64,000 nucleotides of DNA from Doris montereyensis (Eukaryota > Mollusca > Gastropoda > Nudibranchia > Dorididae). The translations under genes and the position numbers were made by a program. The DNA lies in NCBI GenBank assembly GCA_037039925.1, contig JAXRKP010000287.1, positions 189,028 to 253,027 on the forward strand, read 5' to 3'. Under the pieces are notes generated by a model. That model was not told the DNA's origin. It did not search any database and worked only from the letters and a program-made list of their open reading frames with translations. This document shows, in pieces, positions 52,402-64,000 of the stretch. The stretch's first letter is position 1. Every line of letters starts with the position of its first letter.

Positions 52402-52525
52402 TTAAGATAAGATCAGAAAAGATAAGTTAAGATAAAACTTTATTGTTCCAAAAATACAGGCACACTTGCTTGGTGGTACATCGGGTTTTACAGTAGGACA
52501 AGATGCATATTATATTATACACGGA
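52402..52525 (-). repeat. Retroelement 3' end with TTATC-type tail, copy 3
   Basis: AAGATAAGTTAAGATAAAAC and TTTATTGTTCCAAAAA on the + strand match the copies at 31094 and 51730. The neighbouring GCACACTTGCTTGGTGGTAC resembles the GCACATTGTTTTGTTGTTAC of copy 2. Confidence 0.5.
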
Positions 52526-52939
52526 GAATAAAGCATGGTAGACTATACATTACAGTTCAAGATTAAGAAAGCAAAAATCTTTATAGTTTATAGCATAGTA
52601 ACATGTTTAAAAGAAAGTCTAGCAACTAGAGTGCACTTGCATTGTGTTGTGTTGGCGATGATATACTATTGGTTGCTAAGGGGAGGAAATATTTCTCCCT
52701 TTAATGGGTCTTACTTCTAGAGCGACGTAACAATCTAATTTGTGATTTTTATAGTTGAGTCGAATCGTTAAGGATGTTTTCTATTGTCTTTGTACTATAA
52801 ATGACATGTCCTATTCTAATTCTTTCTGATATGGTTGATGATTTTTTTTTTACTGATTTCGGACACCTTCTTTTATTATTTCATCCATCAATCCCATGGC
52901 TTGTTTCCTGATGTTTCGACTCCATCCTGCAAATATACC

Positions 52940-53075
52940 ATCATCTTTCGCATCATCATCATATCCATCATCATCGTCATCATCATCATCATCATCAGCA
53001 GCAGCATCGTCATCATCATCATCATCACCATAATCCCCATCTATTTATCATCATCATCATCATTCCCATCGTCAA
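52940..53075 (+). repeat. (TCA)n imperfect trinucleotide tract, copy 2
   Basis: ATCATC triplets with CAGCAGCAG and CATCG variants, followed by the segment shared with 48936-49002. Confidence 0.9.
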
Positions 53076-53143
53076 TATATGAGATAATTTGTAAACGAGA
53101 ACGCTGACAGAGTCTTGCGTTTGATGATTTCTTTTATCTTGTA
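53076..53143 (+). repeat. Duplicated segment flanking a (TCA)n tract, copy 2
   Basis: TATGAGATAATTTGTAAACG, AGAACGCTGACAGAGTCTTG and TTTTATCTTG match the segment at 48936-49002. This points to a dispersed element that carries the trinucleotide tract, or to a local duplication. Confidence 0.8.
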
Positions 53144-53444
53144 AAAGGAGCATTCATCTTCCTGAAATGTCATCAAAGTCAACGTATGTTATCCACGTGA
53201 TTTGCCCTAACTGGAAAGTTGAAGGCCTTCCGACCTTCCGTCAGTCTAAAAAGTATGGACTACTTAATTAAGCACGAAACAAAAACAAAATGTTAACAAG
53301 GAGCGAACGAGGTCAGGGCAGCTAGTGTGTTCCTTCCTCAAATGCTACCGTCAACTCGGACAGCCAATTAACCAGAGAATAAAGCGTATATTTTACATTT
53401 AACTTCATCGTTGTTGACTTGGACCTTAATATTTCATTCGAATA

Positions 53445-53481
<37 letters not shown>

Positions 53482-53508
53482 CACATATATATATATATAT
53501 ATACACAC
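53445..53508 (+). repeat. (AC)n-(AT)n compound microsatellite
   Basis: ACAC repeats followed by ATAT runs broken by ACAC. The short - strand frames across it (Tyr/Ile/Cys/Val only) are artefacts. Confidence 0.9.
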
Positions 53509-53752
53509 AAAGTGAAGCATACAAAAACAAAGTCCCAAAACAAAACAGAATAAAACGACTCGCTTTCGAAAACAGCACGCGTGTGCAGACTTTATATAAA
53601 TTGTACACACCTACAATTACGAATATGAAGTGCCTGTAAACAAAGATTTAGATATTGGATCCCCACTGCAAGACACACAGGTTGCATATTATGATTATGT
53701 TCCATTTCTTACACCACCCTTGTCTCCTCACCTCCATTCTCACATCCACTTT

Positions 53753-54258
<506 letters not shown>

Positions 54259-54262
54259 CTTT

Positions 54263-54520
54263 CCTATCCGGTGGCCGAGTGGTTAGACTGTCATACTTGG
54301 GATCATGAGGTCCCGGGTTCGAATCCTGGCAAAGCTAGGTCCGATGTTATATTCATTGGTAAAGACACTTAACACGCATTTTCCCCACTCGACCCAGGTG
54401 CAAATGGGTACAGTACAAGCAGTAGCTTGGGAGTAAAAGTTTACGTCAGACTAGCGTCATATCCCATTCCGTTTCACGCTATAGAAACCGAGATAAGCTC
54501 CCACTCGAAGCATTGAAGGA
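54263..54520 (+). mobile_element. tRNA-headed SINE, copy 2
   Basis: GGTGGCCGAGTGGTTAGACT and GGGTTCGAATCCTGG form clean A- and B-boxes of a tRNA-Leu/Ser-like head. The acceptor arms do not pair, so it is not a tRNA gene. The body has CCCCACTCGACCCAGGTGCA and TAGCTTGGGAGTAAAAG as in copy 1. It is inserted next to a long (CT)n run. Confidence 0.85.
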
Positions 54521-54665
54521 AGTTGTCCACCCAAAATTTTAGAATTACTTACACATGTATGCCAAGTTTCACTTTTCTAGATGGTAAAGTTTCTGCGTAT
54601 AGCGTGGTGGGATTTTTCGATGAAGCTAAATCACTAATACTTACTAATAGAAGAAGAATTATTAA

Positions 54666-54884
54666 CAGTGGTTCTCAACCTTTTTTTGTGTATGTGTGGC
54701 CAATGCAAACTTTCACACCATGTTATGTCAGAATGCCAATACCCCCTTCCTAAATTGTGTGCATCAAACGATGCATTCAAAATAACAGTCTGTCAATCTG
54801 TCAATCTCCCCCCCCTCGAAACTTAAAAAAAATTCCTCATAGGGAGAAACCCTCACTCCCTCCCCTCCCGGTTGAAAACTACTG
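54666..54884. mobile_element. hAT-type MITE
   Basis: CAGTGGTTCTCAACCTTTTT at the left end and GGTTGAAAACTACTG at the right end form inverted repeats that differ at about two of fifteen positions. The flanks (ATTATTAA and AAATAGAT) do not show a clear 8-bp duplication. The interior is non-coding with C-rich patches. Confidence 0.6.
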
Positions 54885-55124
54885 AAATAGATGGAGGAAA
54901 GGTGTTGAAAAGGAAATGAAACCACATGAATGGTTATGGTGACTCGCTTCTGATAGGACATGGGCATTCTGAGGCGTGGGACTTATTACTTATCTACTGA
55001 CTTACGGCTGTGTCGCGAGGACTTAAATACAGAACTTCTAAAGAACAATAAGAATATGCATGGTACATGTATGTATAAATATATTCTGAATACTTTGAAA
55101 AAAGATGTAACCAAATATCTCAAC

Positions 55125-55270
55125 AATTACACCCCCCCCAACAAAACAACCCCAAAACAAAATAAAACCAAACCAAAACAAACAAATCCAACAGCAAACC
55201 AACAACAACAACAGCCCCAACGACAAAACACAACGACAACAAAAGCCTCTCCAAAACAACAAAACACTCG
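55125..55270 (+). repeat. A/C-only low-complexity tract
   Basis: The + strand is nearly free of G and T for over 100 bases (CAAAACAAC, CCAAAA and CAACAA motifs). Frames through it are artefacts. Confidence 0.8.
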
Positions 55271-56329
55271 ATGGCCAATTTGAGGTGGCGACTTAGAGTC
55301 ACCCAGTAATATGACTAATATACTAATAGGATTAAAAGGTATTAGCCTTAGCGGATGTTTACATGTAGATCTAACTCCTAGCCGTTCAAAGTGTGTTTCT
55401 TTTCTTTTTTCTACTTCTTCTTCAAAGCGATTTTCTGATACACGTACAACGTTTCGACACGATTCGACCAAACCCTTCTGAATCAGTAGGTAGTGCTTGG
55501 AAAACCTTTACACCAAGCTGTACTCTAGAGGATTACAACTGTTTGCGGACATTGTTTCTCGACACCAATTATTATTGTTTTAGATGTTTTACACAAAGTA
55601 TCAATCAGCCATTAGAGTGGTAAACTGTAGACCTTATAAAACAAAACAAAAAAGAAAAGAAAAGAAAAGAAAGAATGTTTGTTTACATGTCCCTCTTTGT
55701 TCCCAGGTAAACTCATGAAAGAATAAAATACTAAAATTGAAAGAAAATAATTAATCCATGAAAAGGGAAACAATTAAATACCCGTTAGCAAATGTATGAA
55801 AGAAATAGATACATACAAAACAAAAACAAGAACAAAAACAAGCCAAAATCAACAGCAACAACCGCGACAAAAAAAAACCCCAAACCAATACACAAAACAA
55901 ATTTCAATGACAATGAATAATGAATATAAATGATTAATAAATGAATACACACACACGTATAAATCATATATCTATATTGTATATATGGCCCATTTACACA
56001 CATAAAACAATCAATTGAATAATTAATCTATAAATTAAGTAAGTAAGCCTAGTAATTGAACAAGACTTACAGATGAAACTAAACATCACGCATTACAATG
56101 TAATACAATATATGTATAGTCTATCTTTGAATAAATTCACTTGTCTTCTTCTGTCGTAATTTTGTAAAATTGGTTAGAATAGAAGCTCCTGGGCAGGCTG
56201 TAGATTAGTCTACTGAATGCTTTTTTCTTCACAGATCATTCAGAACATTCCTCTTTTTGAACCGTGTCCCATTTTCTGTTTTTGCTTATTTACTTTTTAG
56301 TTTGTCACCTTAAGATATGTTTCATGTGC

Positions 56330-56660
<331 letters not shown>

Positions 56661-57430
56661 TCTCTCTGAAAGTAGAAGAGTGTTTTAACTTACTTTGAAG
56701 GTTAGCCCTATGAGTTTCTTATTTGCCTTTCTACATTGATACCATTCAAATCCAAGTATTCGTCTCCAATCAACCATGGTTATGTCATCGTTTACTAAAT
56801 AAAGGCTTCTGTACATCTTCAGCTAAGACGTTTACATTATCCGTAACATTTAATTCATACATTTGTTTACTTTCCATACCGTTGTTGTATTTTTTAGCTG
56901 GTTGCTATGTTCTTCATTTTATTTCTCCTCTATCATTTCTTCTCTCTTGTCCTAGTATTAATCTTTACTTCACTTCTACTTCTCCATTCCGATCCAGTAT
57001 ACATATATCTCTTTCTTTCTCTCTCCTTGCTTTCTCTTATTCCATATCTTAATCCTCCATTCTCTGGCCTCTTGTTTTTTCTTAACCCTTTCCTCTTTGT
57101 ACTCTCCTTTCCACCCCCCACCTTATTTACCAGTTTCCTTTTAGTTTTACTCCTTTTATTATTACTGTCTTTCCTTTATTGATTCTCTTCCTCTCTACTT
57201 GCCCCTCTTTTTTTCTTTTCCTTCTGACATCATACTGTGTGATGCCTGCATAAGTATGTAAATATTCCTCGTCTGACAAAGAGTTATACCCGAGACGTCA
57301 CGTGTTCGTTTTGACTTCACTCCACTGTGGCTCCTTCGTGTCAACTAAAGGTGAAGTGTTGATCAACTTGATATTGTGGTGCATCATGTCTACAATGCCA
57401 CAATAAATAGCACTTTGCATTGTAAAGCGG

Positions 57431-58300
<870 letters not shown>

Positions 58301-58505
58301 CTAGGGTCGTCGTAAAAAGGCATTGTCAACAGGTAGAAGTAGTTGACTGTGAGCTCCTCCTTTACTTGGTGCAGAGGTGAGAGTGTTACTAGTTACGGTT
58401 GCACGATCTTCTAACTCACGCCAAGAGCTCCTGAGGATGGGGCCATTACGACTTATATCATAATCCTTTCCTTTTTTCTCCTTGGTTTTCCAGGTGGAAA
58501 CATTT
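58301..58505 (-). CDS. Candidate terminal exon of an unidentified - strand gene
   Basis: A CATACAG acceptor lies just above 58505, and a phase-matched frame of 67 codons runs to TAG at 58303-58301. The peptide begins NVSTWKTKEKKGKDYDISRN, continues RSSWRELEDRATVTSN and ends PVDNAFLRRP. The stretch is clearly richer in G and C than its surroundings and its composition is that of ordinary coding sequence. No domain or family is recognised. The acceptor has only a weak pyrimidine tract and no partner exon is visible in the window, so the upstream exons would lie at higher coordinates or beyond. It might also be a relic. Confidence 0.4.
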
Positions 58506-58918
58506 CTGTATGGAACATACAATTCATTATAGTATTATTGTTTTGTCCCTCCATCTCACTCAGAGGCCCTTATGTAACTAAACAATATTAAAAATCTTTA
58601 CTAGTATCATTATTATTATTTTGCTTGTTTTTTAATTTTTTTCTGTCTTATATGAAAGTCAGGACAGGTTGAAATATGTTTGGCTAATTCCTTAAACAAT
58701 GCAACTTGTTCATAGTGCTCAACACAACCAAACTTCTTGTCATGTTATGATTAATGCCCGTGCATATTATTAACAATAATATTATATTTAAAAGAAATAC
58801 ATGTAGGATGTTTGAAAATCAGAAAGAGCCAAAATATTTTTCTCTCACTTTTTGTTGATATTGATAAACGTAGTCAGAGCACCTATAACAGTGTAACTTT
58901 AAAACACCATTACAACAG

Positions 58919-60975
58919 GTGAACTTTGTGGAAAGATCCCAGAGTGGGTGGTACAGTCCCAGTATAAGAGAAGCTAAACAAAAAAGGCGGAGAATGGAAA
59001 GGTTCTGGAAGCAAACCAGGCTTGAAGCCAACAAAGAAATGTTCACATTGGCTAAAAATAAGACGAACAAGTTGATTGCAGAGGCTAAAAGAAAACACTT
59101 GAAAGAGACAATTCTAGACAAAAAAACCCCCAAAACAATCCCAAAGAATTATTCAAAGTAATAAATCTACTAAGAAGCCATACATCACCAGAAGACAGTT
59201 TGCATACTAACAATTCAGAAACAGAGCTCTGCGAAGAATTGAACAACTTTTTCACAGAGAAAGTTGAAAACATTAGGCATCAACTTGTTATGGAAACATC
59301 TAATACTGGAACAAATCTTAAACCAATGCAAAAAATCACGACATTGAACCTGTCTAAAATCGACGCCAAAGACTACTGAGATCACCAGTCTTTTGAAGAA
59401 TGTGCCAAACAAGACATGCTCATTAGACCCTATTCCAACATGGCTTTTGAAATCGTGTGCACATGAACTTGCTCCTGCTCTTTTATCTATCATTAATGAA
59501 AGCCATGAAAACAATGACCTTCCTGATTGTTCGAAGAAAGCTTTTGTCGTTCCTTTAAAGAAAAAAACCATTGTTGACAAAGAGGAATTAAAGAACTATC
59601 GCCCTGTATCAAATTAAAATTTTGTGTCAAAGCTCATAGAAACAATAGTATTTAATAGAATCAACACCCTCATCCATCTGAGTGCCAAATTTCAATCGGC
59701 ATATAGAAAGGCTCATTTAACGGAAACAGCGCGCATTCGTGTCCTCAATGACATTGCCACAGAAGTTGACAACAAGAAATGCGTCATGCTGGTACTGCTC
59801 TACCTAAGCGCTGCATTTGATACAATCGACCAAGCATTACTAATATCTCGTCTTGAGAAACGCTTCAACATGTCGGGTACTGCTCTTAAATAGTTAAATA
59901 ATCCAAATTGTTACCATCAACAATAAATCATCGACAGAAATGATCCTAAAATATAGTATACCCCAAGGTTCAAAACTCGGACAATTGCTCTTCAGCATGT
60001 ACACTATACCGTTATGCATGGACTCCAGGTTTCTCTATATGCCAATGATACACAAATTTACATCCCTTCATCATCTAATGATGAAATAAGAGCCAAATTG
60101 CAAATGGAATCCTGCATCAACGACATCAGAGAACGGATGGGCAACAATAAATTGAAATTGAACAACAGCAAAACAGAACTAGTAACTTTCGGCTCAAAAC
60201 ACAATCCTCAGAAAATCAATGTGAACAACATTCTTGTTGGCAAGAATACCAAGTCGGTGGATCTGTCAGAAATCTAGATTTCCTCTTTGACCAAACTCTA
60301 TCAATGGACAATCACATCAACAAAATCAAACAGAAATACTACATAAACCTGAGATGTATCCACAAAATTTGTCGTTTTTACTTAGATGAAGAAGCGACCA
60401 AACTGTTGGTACAAGCATTTGTCATCAGTCATCTCGACTACTGCAATGCTCTACTTTACACCATCTCAACTCATCAAATGAAAAATCTCCAAAAATAAAA
60501 AATCAGTACGCCCGCGTTGTCACCAAAACGAAATCAAGAGACCACATCGAGCCCACTAGCTCCCAGTTCATAAACGCATCGAATTTAAGATCGTATGCAC
60601 TGTATTCAACTCATTAAAATTACATAACAGAACCTAAATATCTTGCTGTGCTATTACAATCCTATCATCCACCACGTCCTCTTAGGTCACAGTAAATTCC
60701 TCCTGACCACACCTATTCCAAAACAAAAATAGGTGAGAAAGCCTTCTCATTCAATGGACCCAAAATCTGGAACTCTCTTCCAACCGCCATTAAGAACAGC
60801 CAAAACATGTATTCCTTTAAGAAAATGTTGAAGATACATTTTTTTCGAGAGACATATTTGTGAACTTGTTGTCAATTGACCCAATTGTGGATTATTGACA
60901 TTGTAAAGCGCTTAGAGCATTTCTATGTATGAGCGCTATATAAATCGAAACATTATTATTAATATTATTATTATA
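58919..60975 (+). pseudogene. Degraded CR1/L2-like non-LTR retrotransposon
   Basis: Frames in order: PSIREAKQKRRRMERFW and KTNKLIAEAKRKHLKETI (58960-59100); SLDPIPTWLLKSCAHELAP and KNYRPVSN (59415-59615); FVSKLIETIVFNRIN, KFQSAYRKAHLTETA and LLYLSAAFDTIDQALLI (59620-59850); VSLYANDTQIYIPSS with active-site YADD changed to YAND (60030-60070); INDIRERMGNNKLKLNNSKT (60118-60177); FVISHLDYCNALLYTIS; then KAFSFNGPKIWNSLPTAIK near 60750. The 3' end has AAGCGCTTAGAGCATTTCTA, GCGCTATATAAATCG and ATT repeats. Several stops and frameshifts make it inactive. Only the C-terminal half of ORF2 is present. Confidence 0.88.
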
Positions 60976-62509
60976 ACTTCTGACTCAACATGAATGACAA
61001 AATTGATCATATGAAAATGTATTCTTTGTAAATATCTACAATCATCATTCTCACTATTTTTATTGTTTTGGTTAGCCTTCAAGTTTCACCTGTGATCATT
61101 TGGAAGTTCCATATTCATATACATTTAAAAACCCTAATAATGTCAAAACAAACGTTTAAGGTACAGTAATATAGCAGACAATGTGAATAAATAACAGAAA
61201 AAGAAAAACCAGGAAATCTAAATGAGCTGGGAGTTTTATTTCACACAATTTTCAAGGTGATCTCAAAATTTGAAAAGAGAATGAGGAAAAAGGCTATCAC
61301 AGATGCTAAGTTTACAGAGCATTTAAACAGTTTTTGGACCCTTCAGTTCTTTGAATTATTTTTAGTATCTCTTTTACGCAAAATATTGCTGTAATATACG
61401 TATACATAAATATATTTCATATCACAACATCATAATACTGGTTTTATTTCAACAATTTAAATTACTGATATATAAAACATGAGTTAAGAGCGTGGCATAT
61501 AAATAAAATAAAGTAACCACAAACGAAAAAAGAAAACAAAAAAAAAGTAATGAAAGACAGATGGAACACAAAAAAATATAAAAACTCAACAAAATATACA
61601 CAAATAAAAAAAGCACTTGACGATGAAACAAATAAAAAATCCAACAACAAAACAAAATTTAAAAAACATAGAAAAAGAAAAAAAGAAAGAAAACCAGAGC
61701 AAATTTACTGGAGGACGGTTTGTTAAGTATAGGGTGAAAAAAATAAAACAAATCCTAAGAGTAGTAAATTTCAATTCAAGACATCCATGATCTGTGTCAT
61801 ATATTTGAATCAATAACACCTGATTTATATATATATATTCCTTTTACTGTGTCTGAAGGATAAGAACTTTGTTTTTCTTCATGTGCACTAATCTCCAGGG
61901 GGAATTTATGAGAGGTTACAAGAAAATACATGCTATCAGCTTATGGTATTTGTCTAAAAAAAAGAACTCAAACCCAAACTCATTATCCTTACAATTTAAA
62001 GCTTGACACGTTTCCTTAATTATTATCCCATTTTAATACTATGGATTGTAACACTTCTTACAGAGATTAAGCAAGTGAAATTTTCTGTATGATGGTGACA
62101 TACAATAATTTTGTGCGTACCAAAAGCAAAATAAACGATCAAGCAGCTCCTATCTGTACGTCAACAAAATATAACATCAGACTTTCAATAAAATCATGTT
62201 CATGGCTTGAAAAAAAAAAAATCATTTTCAAGTTTTAAATAAGAGACCAATCTTTACTGTACTGCTTGAGATTAGAAAGAGATGTCGATGGAGAGTGAAA
62301 GGGTAGGGAAGATAATCCTTTGAATAATGTTTATATTGTCATTTTAGGGATAACTCATTGAAAGCCATGTGGTAATATTTCCATGGTTTTTTTTCTTTAC
62401 AATGTTAGTTAAAATCATCTTCTATGACCTAAAAAATCCATGAAAACAAAACATAAAAGCCTTTAAAGCTTTGGATCTTAAATTGAACTAAGGCTATGTT
62501 GTCTAAAAC
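60976..62509. other. AT-rich stretch without a supportable gene
   Basis: A-rich low-complexity DNA around 61500-61690 produces spurious Phe-rich frames on the - strand. If the exon at 62510-62616 is real, part of this is its 3' UTR. Confidence 0.35.
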
Positions 62510-62616
62510 TCATTTCTCTTTCAAGCTGGCGCCATGAAGTCCCAAGAACAGGCCCCTCACGACTCCGATCATATGTTCGTCTGTTGCGCTCTGGGCCTGT
62601 CCATACATGAACACTC
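62510..62616 (-). CDS. Candidate terminal exon of an unidentified - strand gene
   Basis: An acceptor AAAACATAG precedes 62616. The frame then runs VFMYGQAQSATDEHMIGVV, RGLFLGLHGASLKEK and stops at 62512-62510. The segment is a GC-rich island in AT-rich DNA, typical of an exon here. The + strand also has a frame from ATG 62534, but it degenerates into AT-rich sequence without a donor, so I prefer the - strand. The hydrophobic and glycine content could fit a small membrane or membrane-associated protein. No family is recognised. Confidence 0.4.
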
Positions 62617-63728
62617 CTATGTTTTAGGAAAAACAGAAGTGCTATGTGTAAATGACTTGCTCACATTACATTTTATCCAAAGTTTGCAAAATATTTATCA
62701 AGAGCAGACACTTTGTAAAAATCAAGCTGTCTATACAAAAACATGTGTAGGATTGTACATAACAGGCGTAAATCTCTGATATAAGCATCTGAAGTGTGAT
62801 GAGTAAAAATATGAGCTGAACTTCATTTATAAATTTAAAAATGACATTAAACTTTGAAATGTGGTTTTCGAGGAGGGAGTTCACTTGGAGGAACTTTATA
62901 ATTTTTTATAACTGGATGCATTATAGGATAAATGCAATCCTTTGGCACATTGAGGTTGTTGCACTTTCTGTGGTATCTGTGTTCCGATTGGTCAGTTGTT
63001 TGCCTGGAATTAAATGTGTATTAATATCAATAGATTTAAGTCACTAAGACCAATTGTAATTCAGAATGAGGTCGATTTTACCCTGATCATTTAAGTTGAT
63101 TTAATTGGATTGCTCAATCTTAAAAAAACTTACAAAATTAAAGAAGAAAAAATAAATATGGCCACAAAAATTATCAATAAATTATTTGAAAATTATCAAA
63201 TGTTGGCATGTAAATGACATGTTTTATCAAATAATGTCATGAATCAATATGCACTTAAGAGCCACAATACTGGTACCTAAAAACTTCATCCTAAAGTTGT
63301 ACAGTAGCCAAACATGATTACTAACTTAGTTGTTTAAAAACTGTTCGACGAATTCTTTAAGCATTGTAAATAAAACTGTCAAAAAGATATAGATTTATCA
63401 ACAATGTCACACATTACACTGTGTATGGTAAAGCACCATAAAACAAATAAACAACTAATGCAGGGAAAACAATATTTCTCCACAAAACTGCATGAGTATT
63501 ATAAATCATAATAAATGGAACAATAAATAGAAAAGGTGTTGTGCATCACAGAATACTGTAGTGGTTTTAGAGATAAAATATAATCATTAGTGGAACATAA
63601 GGAGATTCTTTCAGAGATGTCATTTTGTATTGCAATAAGGGATAAACAAAATGGTCTCCCAGGTTAAAATTGTACAACATTAAATCATTTGGAATTTAAT
63701 CCAGAAAAAATGTTACCGTGTTTTGTGG
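62617..63728. other. Stretch with no supportable gene
   Basis: AT-rich DNA, possibly an intron of the gene whose last exon may be at 62510-62616. No exon with good splice sites is obvious. Confidence 0.3.
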
Positions 63729-64000
63729 TTGAATAATCCATAAATAAAAAAAGCGATAAATATTATTTTAGACTTCATACGTACAACAGAAAGTCTGAAA
63801 AATGTAACCTATTTTTTTAGTTTAAATTATCCATGTATAAAAAGCAATAAATTTTCTTTAGACTTCACACATATAAAAGAAATTCTCAAAAAGGTAAACT
63901 TTCTTTGTGTTTGAATAATCCATGAATAAAAAGTGATACATTTTCTTTAGACTTCACACATACAACAAATATTCTGGAAAATGTAACCTTTTTGTGAGTG
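63729..64000 (+). repeat. Tandem array, unit about 90 bp, running off the window
   Basis: Three units start at about 63731, 63823 and 63913. They share AATAATCCATGAATAAAAA, TTTCTTTAGACTTCACACAT and CTGAAAAATGTAACCT. Units diverge by roughly ten percent or more and the array continues past the right edge. Confidence 0.85.

Larger units (their letters stand above)
50785..52405 (-). pseudogene. Degraded non-LTR reverse transcriptase (CR1/jockey-like), with insertions
   Basis: Read on the - strand, the reverse transcriptase order is kept. CRSISLTSIVCKLIEKLERD lies near 52400; QYGFIMSDRSTALQFLRVLH and YIDCQKVFDTVPHKGLI at 52290-52130; WIQHYLQGRKQQVVVN ends at 52061; a degraded palm with FADDI (the YADD-type active site) lies near 51610; HFDYVSSVWAPYKIRHVELI at 51085-51020; and MKDLTYDDRLRKFKMLTLSY then RRLRGDMIKVYNKI at 50973-50880. 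Frameshifts, stops, a SINE and a foreign 3' end interrupt it, so it is dead. The endonuclease part is not visible. Confidence 0.8.

Noticed and set aside
54263..54340. A tRNA-Leu/Ser gene
   Set aside because: A- and B-boxes are good but the acceptor stem does not pair and the SINE body follows directly.
62534..62779. + strand frame from ATG at 62534
   Set aside because: Only the first 35 codons lie in the GC-rich island; the rest is AT-rich with no donor, and the - strand reading has an acceptor and stop that fit an exon.

Overview
The window is animal nuclear DNA: AT-rich, intron-rich, full of microsatellites and old transposon debris, with GT-AG (once GC-AG) introns. A lophotrochozoan, probably a mollusc, is my inference from the gene structure, the SINE and LINE types and the very long simple repeats. 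Nothing in the sequence fixes the species.

Two host genes can be supported well, and they point at each other. On the + strand (296-5294) lie the last two exons of a gene I do not recognise. It encodes a basic, proline-, serine- and histidine-rich, apparently disordered protein, and its 2.5 kb terminal exon is cut by six reading-frame switches. On the - strand (46964 down to 19009) is a complete Flightless-I (FLII) gene. I could chain 35 coding exons by splice sites, phase and homology, giving about 1249 codons: N-terminal leucine-rich repeats, a basic linker and six gelsolin-like domains. FLII carries four small indels at three sites (exons 8, 12 and 21), mostly in short homopolymers or dinucleotides. 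With all splice sites intact, these look like assembly errors rather than gene death.

The FLII introns and the flanks carry mobile elements: a piggyBac-type deletion derivative with a remnant acidic transposase N-terminus (5961-6644), hAT-type MITEs (1469-1654, 7162-7518, 54666-54884), pogo/Tigger-like TIR elements (12866-13584, 16535-17872), a possible nested TTAA element, a foldback repeat (22968-23345), three copies of a tRNA-headed SINE, two degraded non-LTR retrotransposons (50785-52405 minus, 58919-60975 plus), loose LINE tails, and an eight-copy family with a hairpin-forming end.

From 47 kb to 64 kb the sequence is mostly simple repeats, (TAG)n, (TCA)n, (CT)n and (GA)n, and retrotransposon debris. 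Two short GC-richer candidate terminal exons lie on the - strand (58301-58505 and 62510-62616). Tandem arrays with units of about 25, 53-66, 50 and 90 bp occur at 21110, 18200, 16805 and 63729. I see no prokaryotic feature, CRISPR array or gene cluster that would amount to a new system. The most useful observations concern the frame breaks, the nested and foldback elements, and an exon-fragment duplication.
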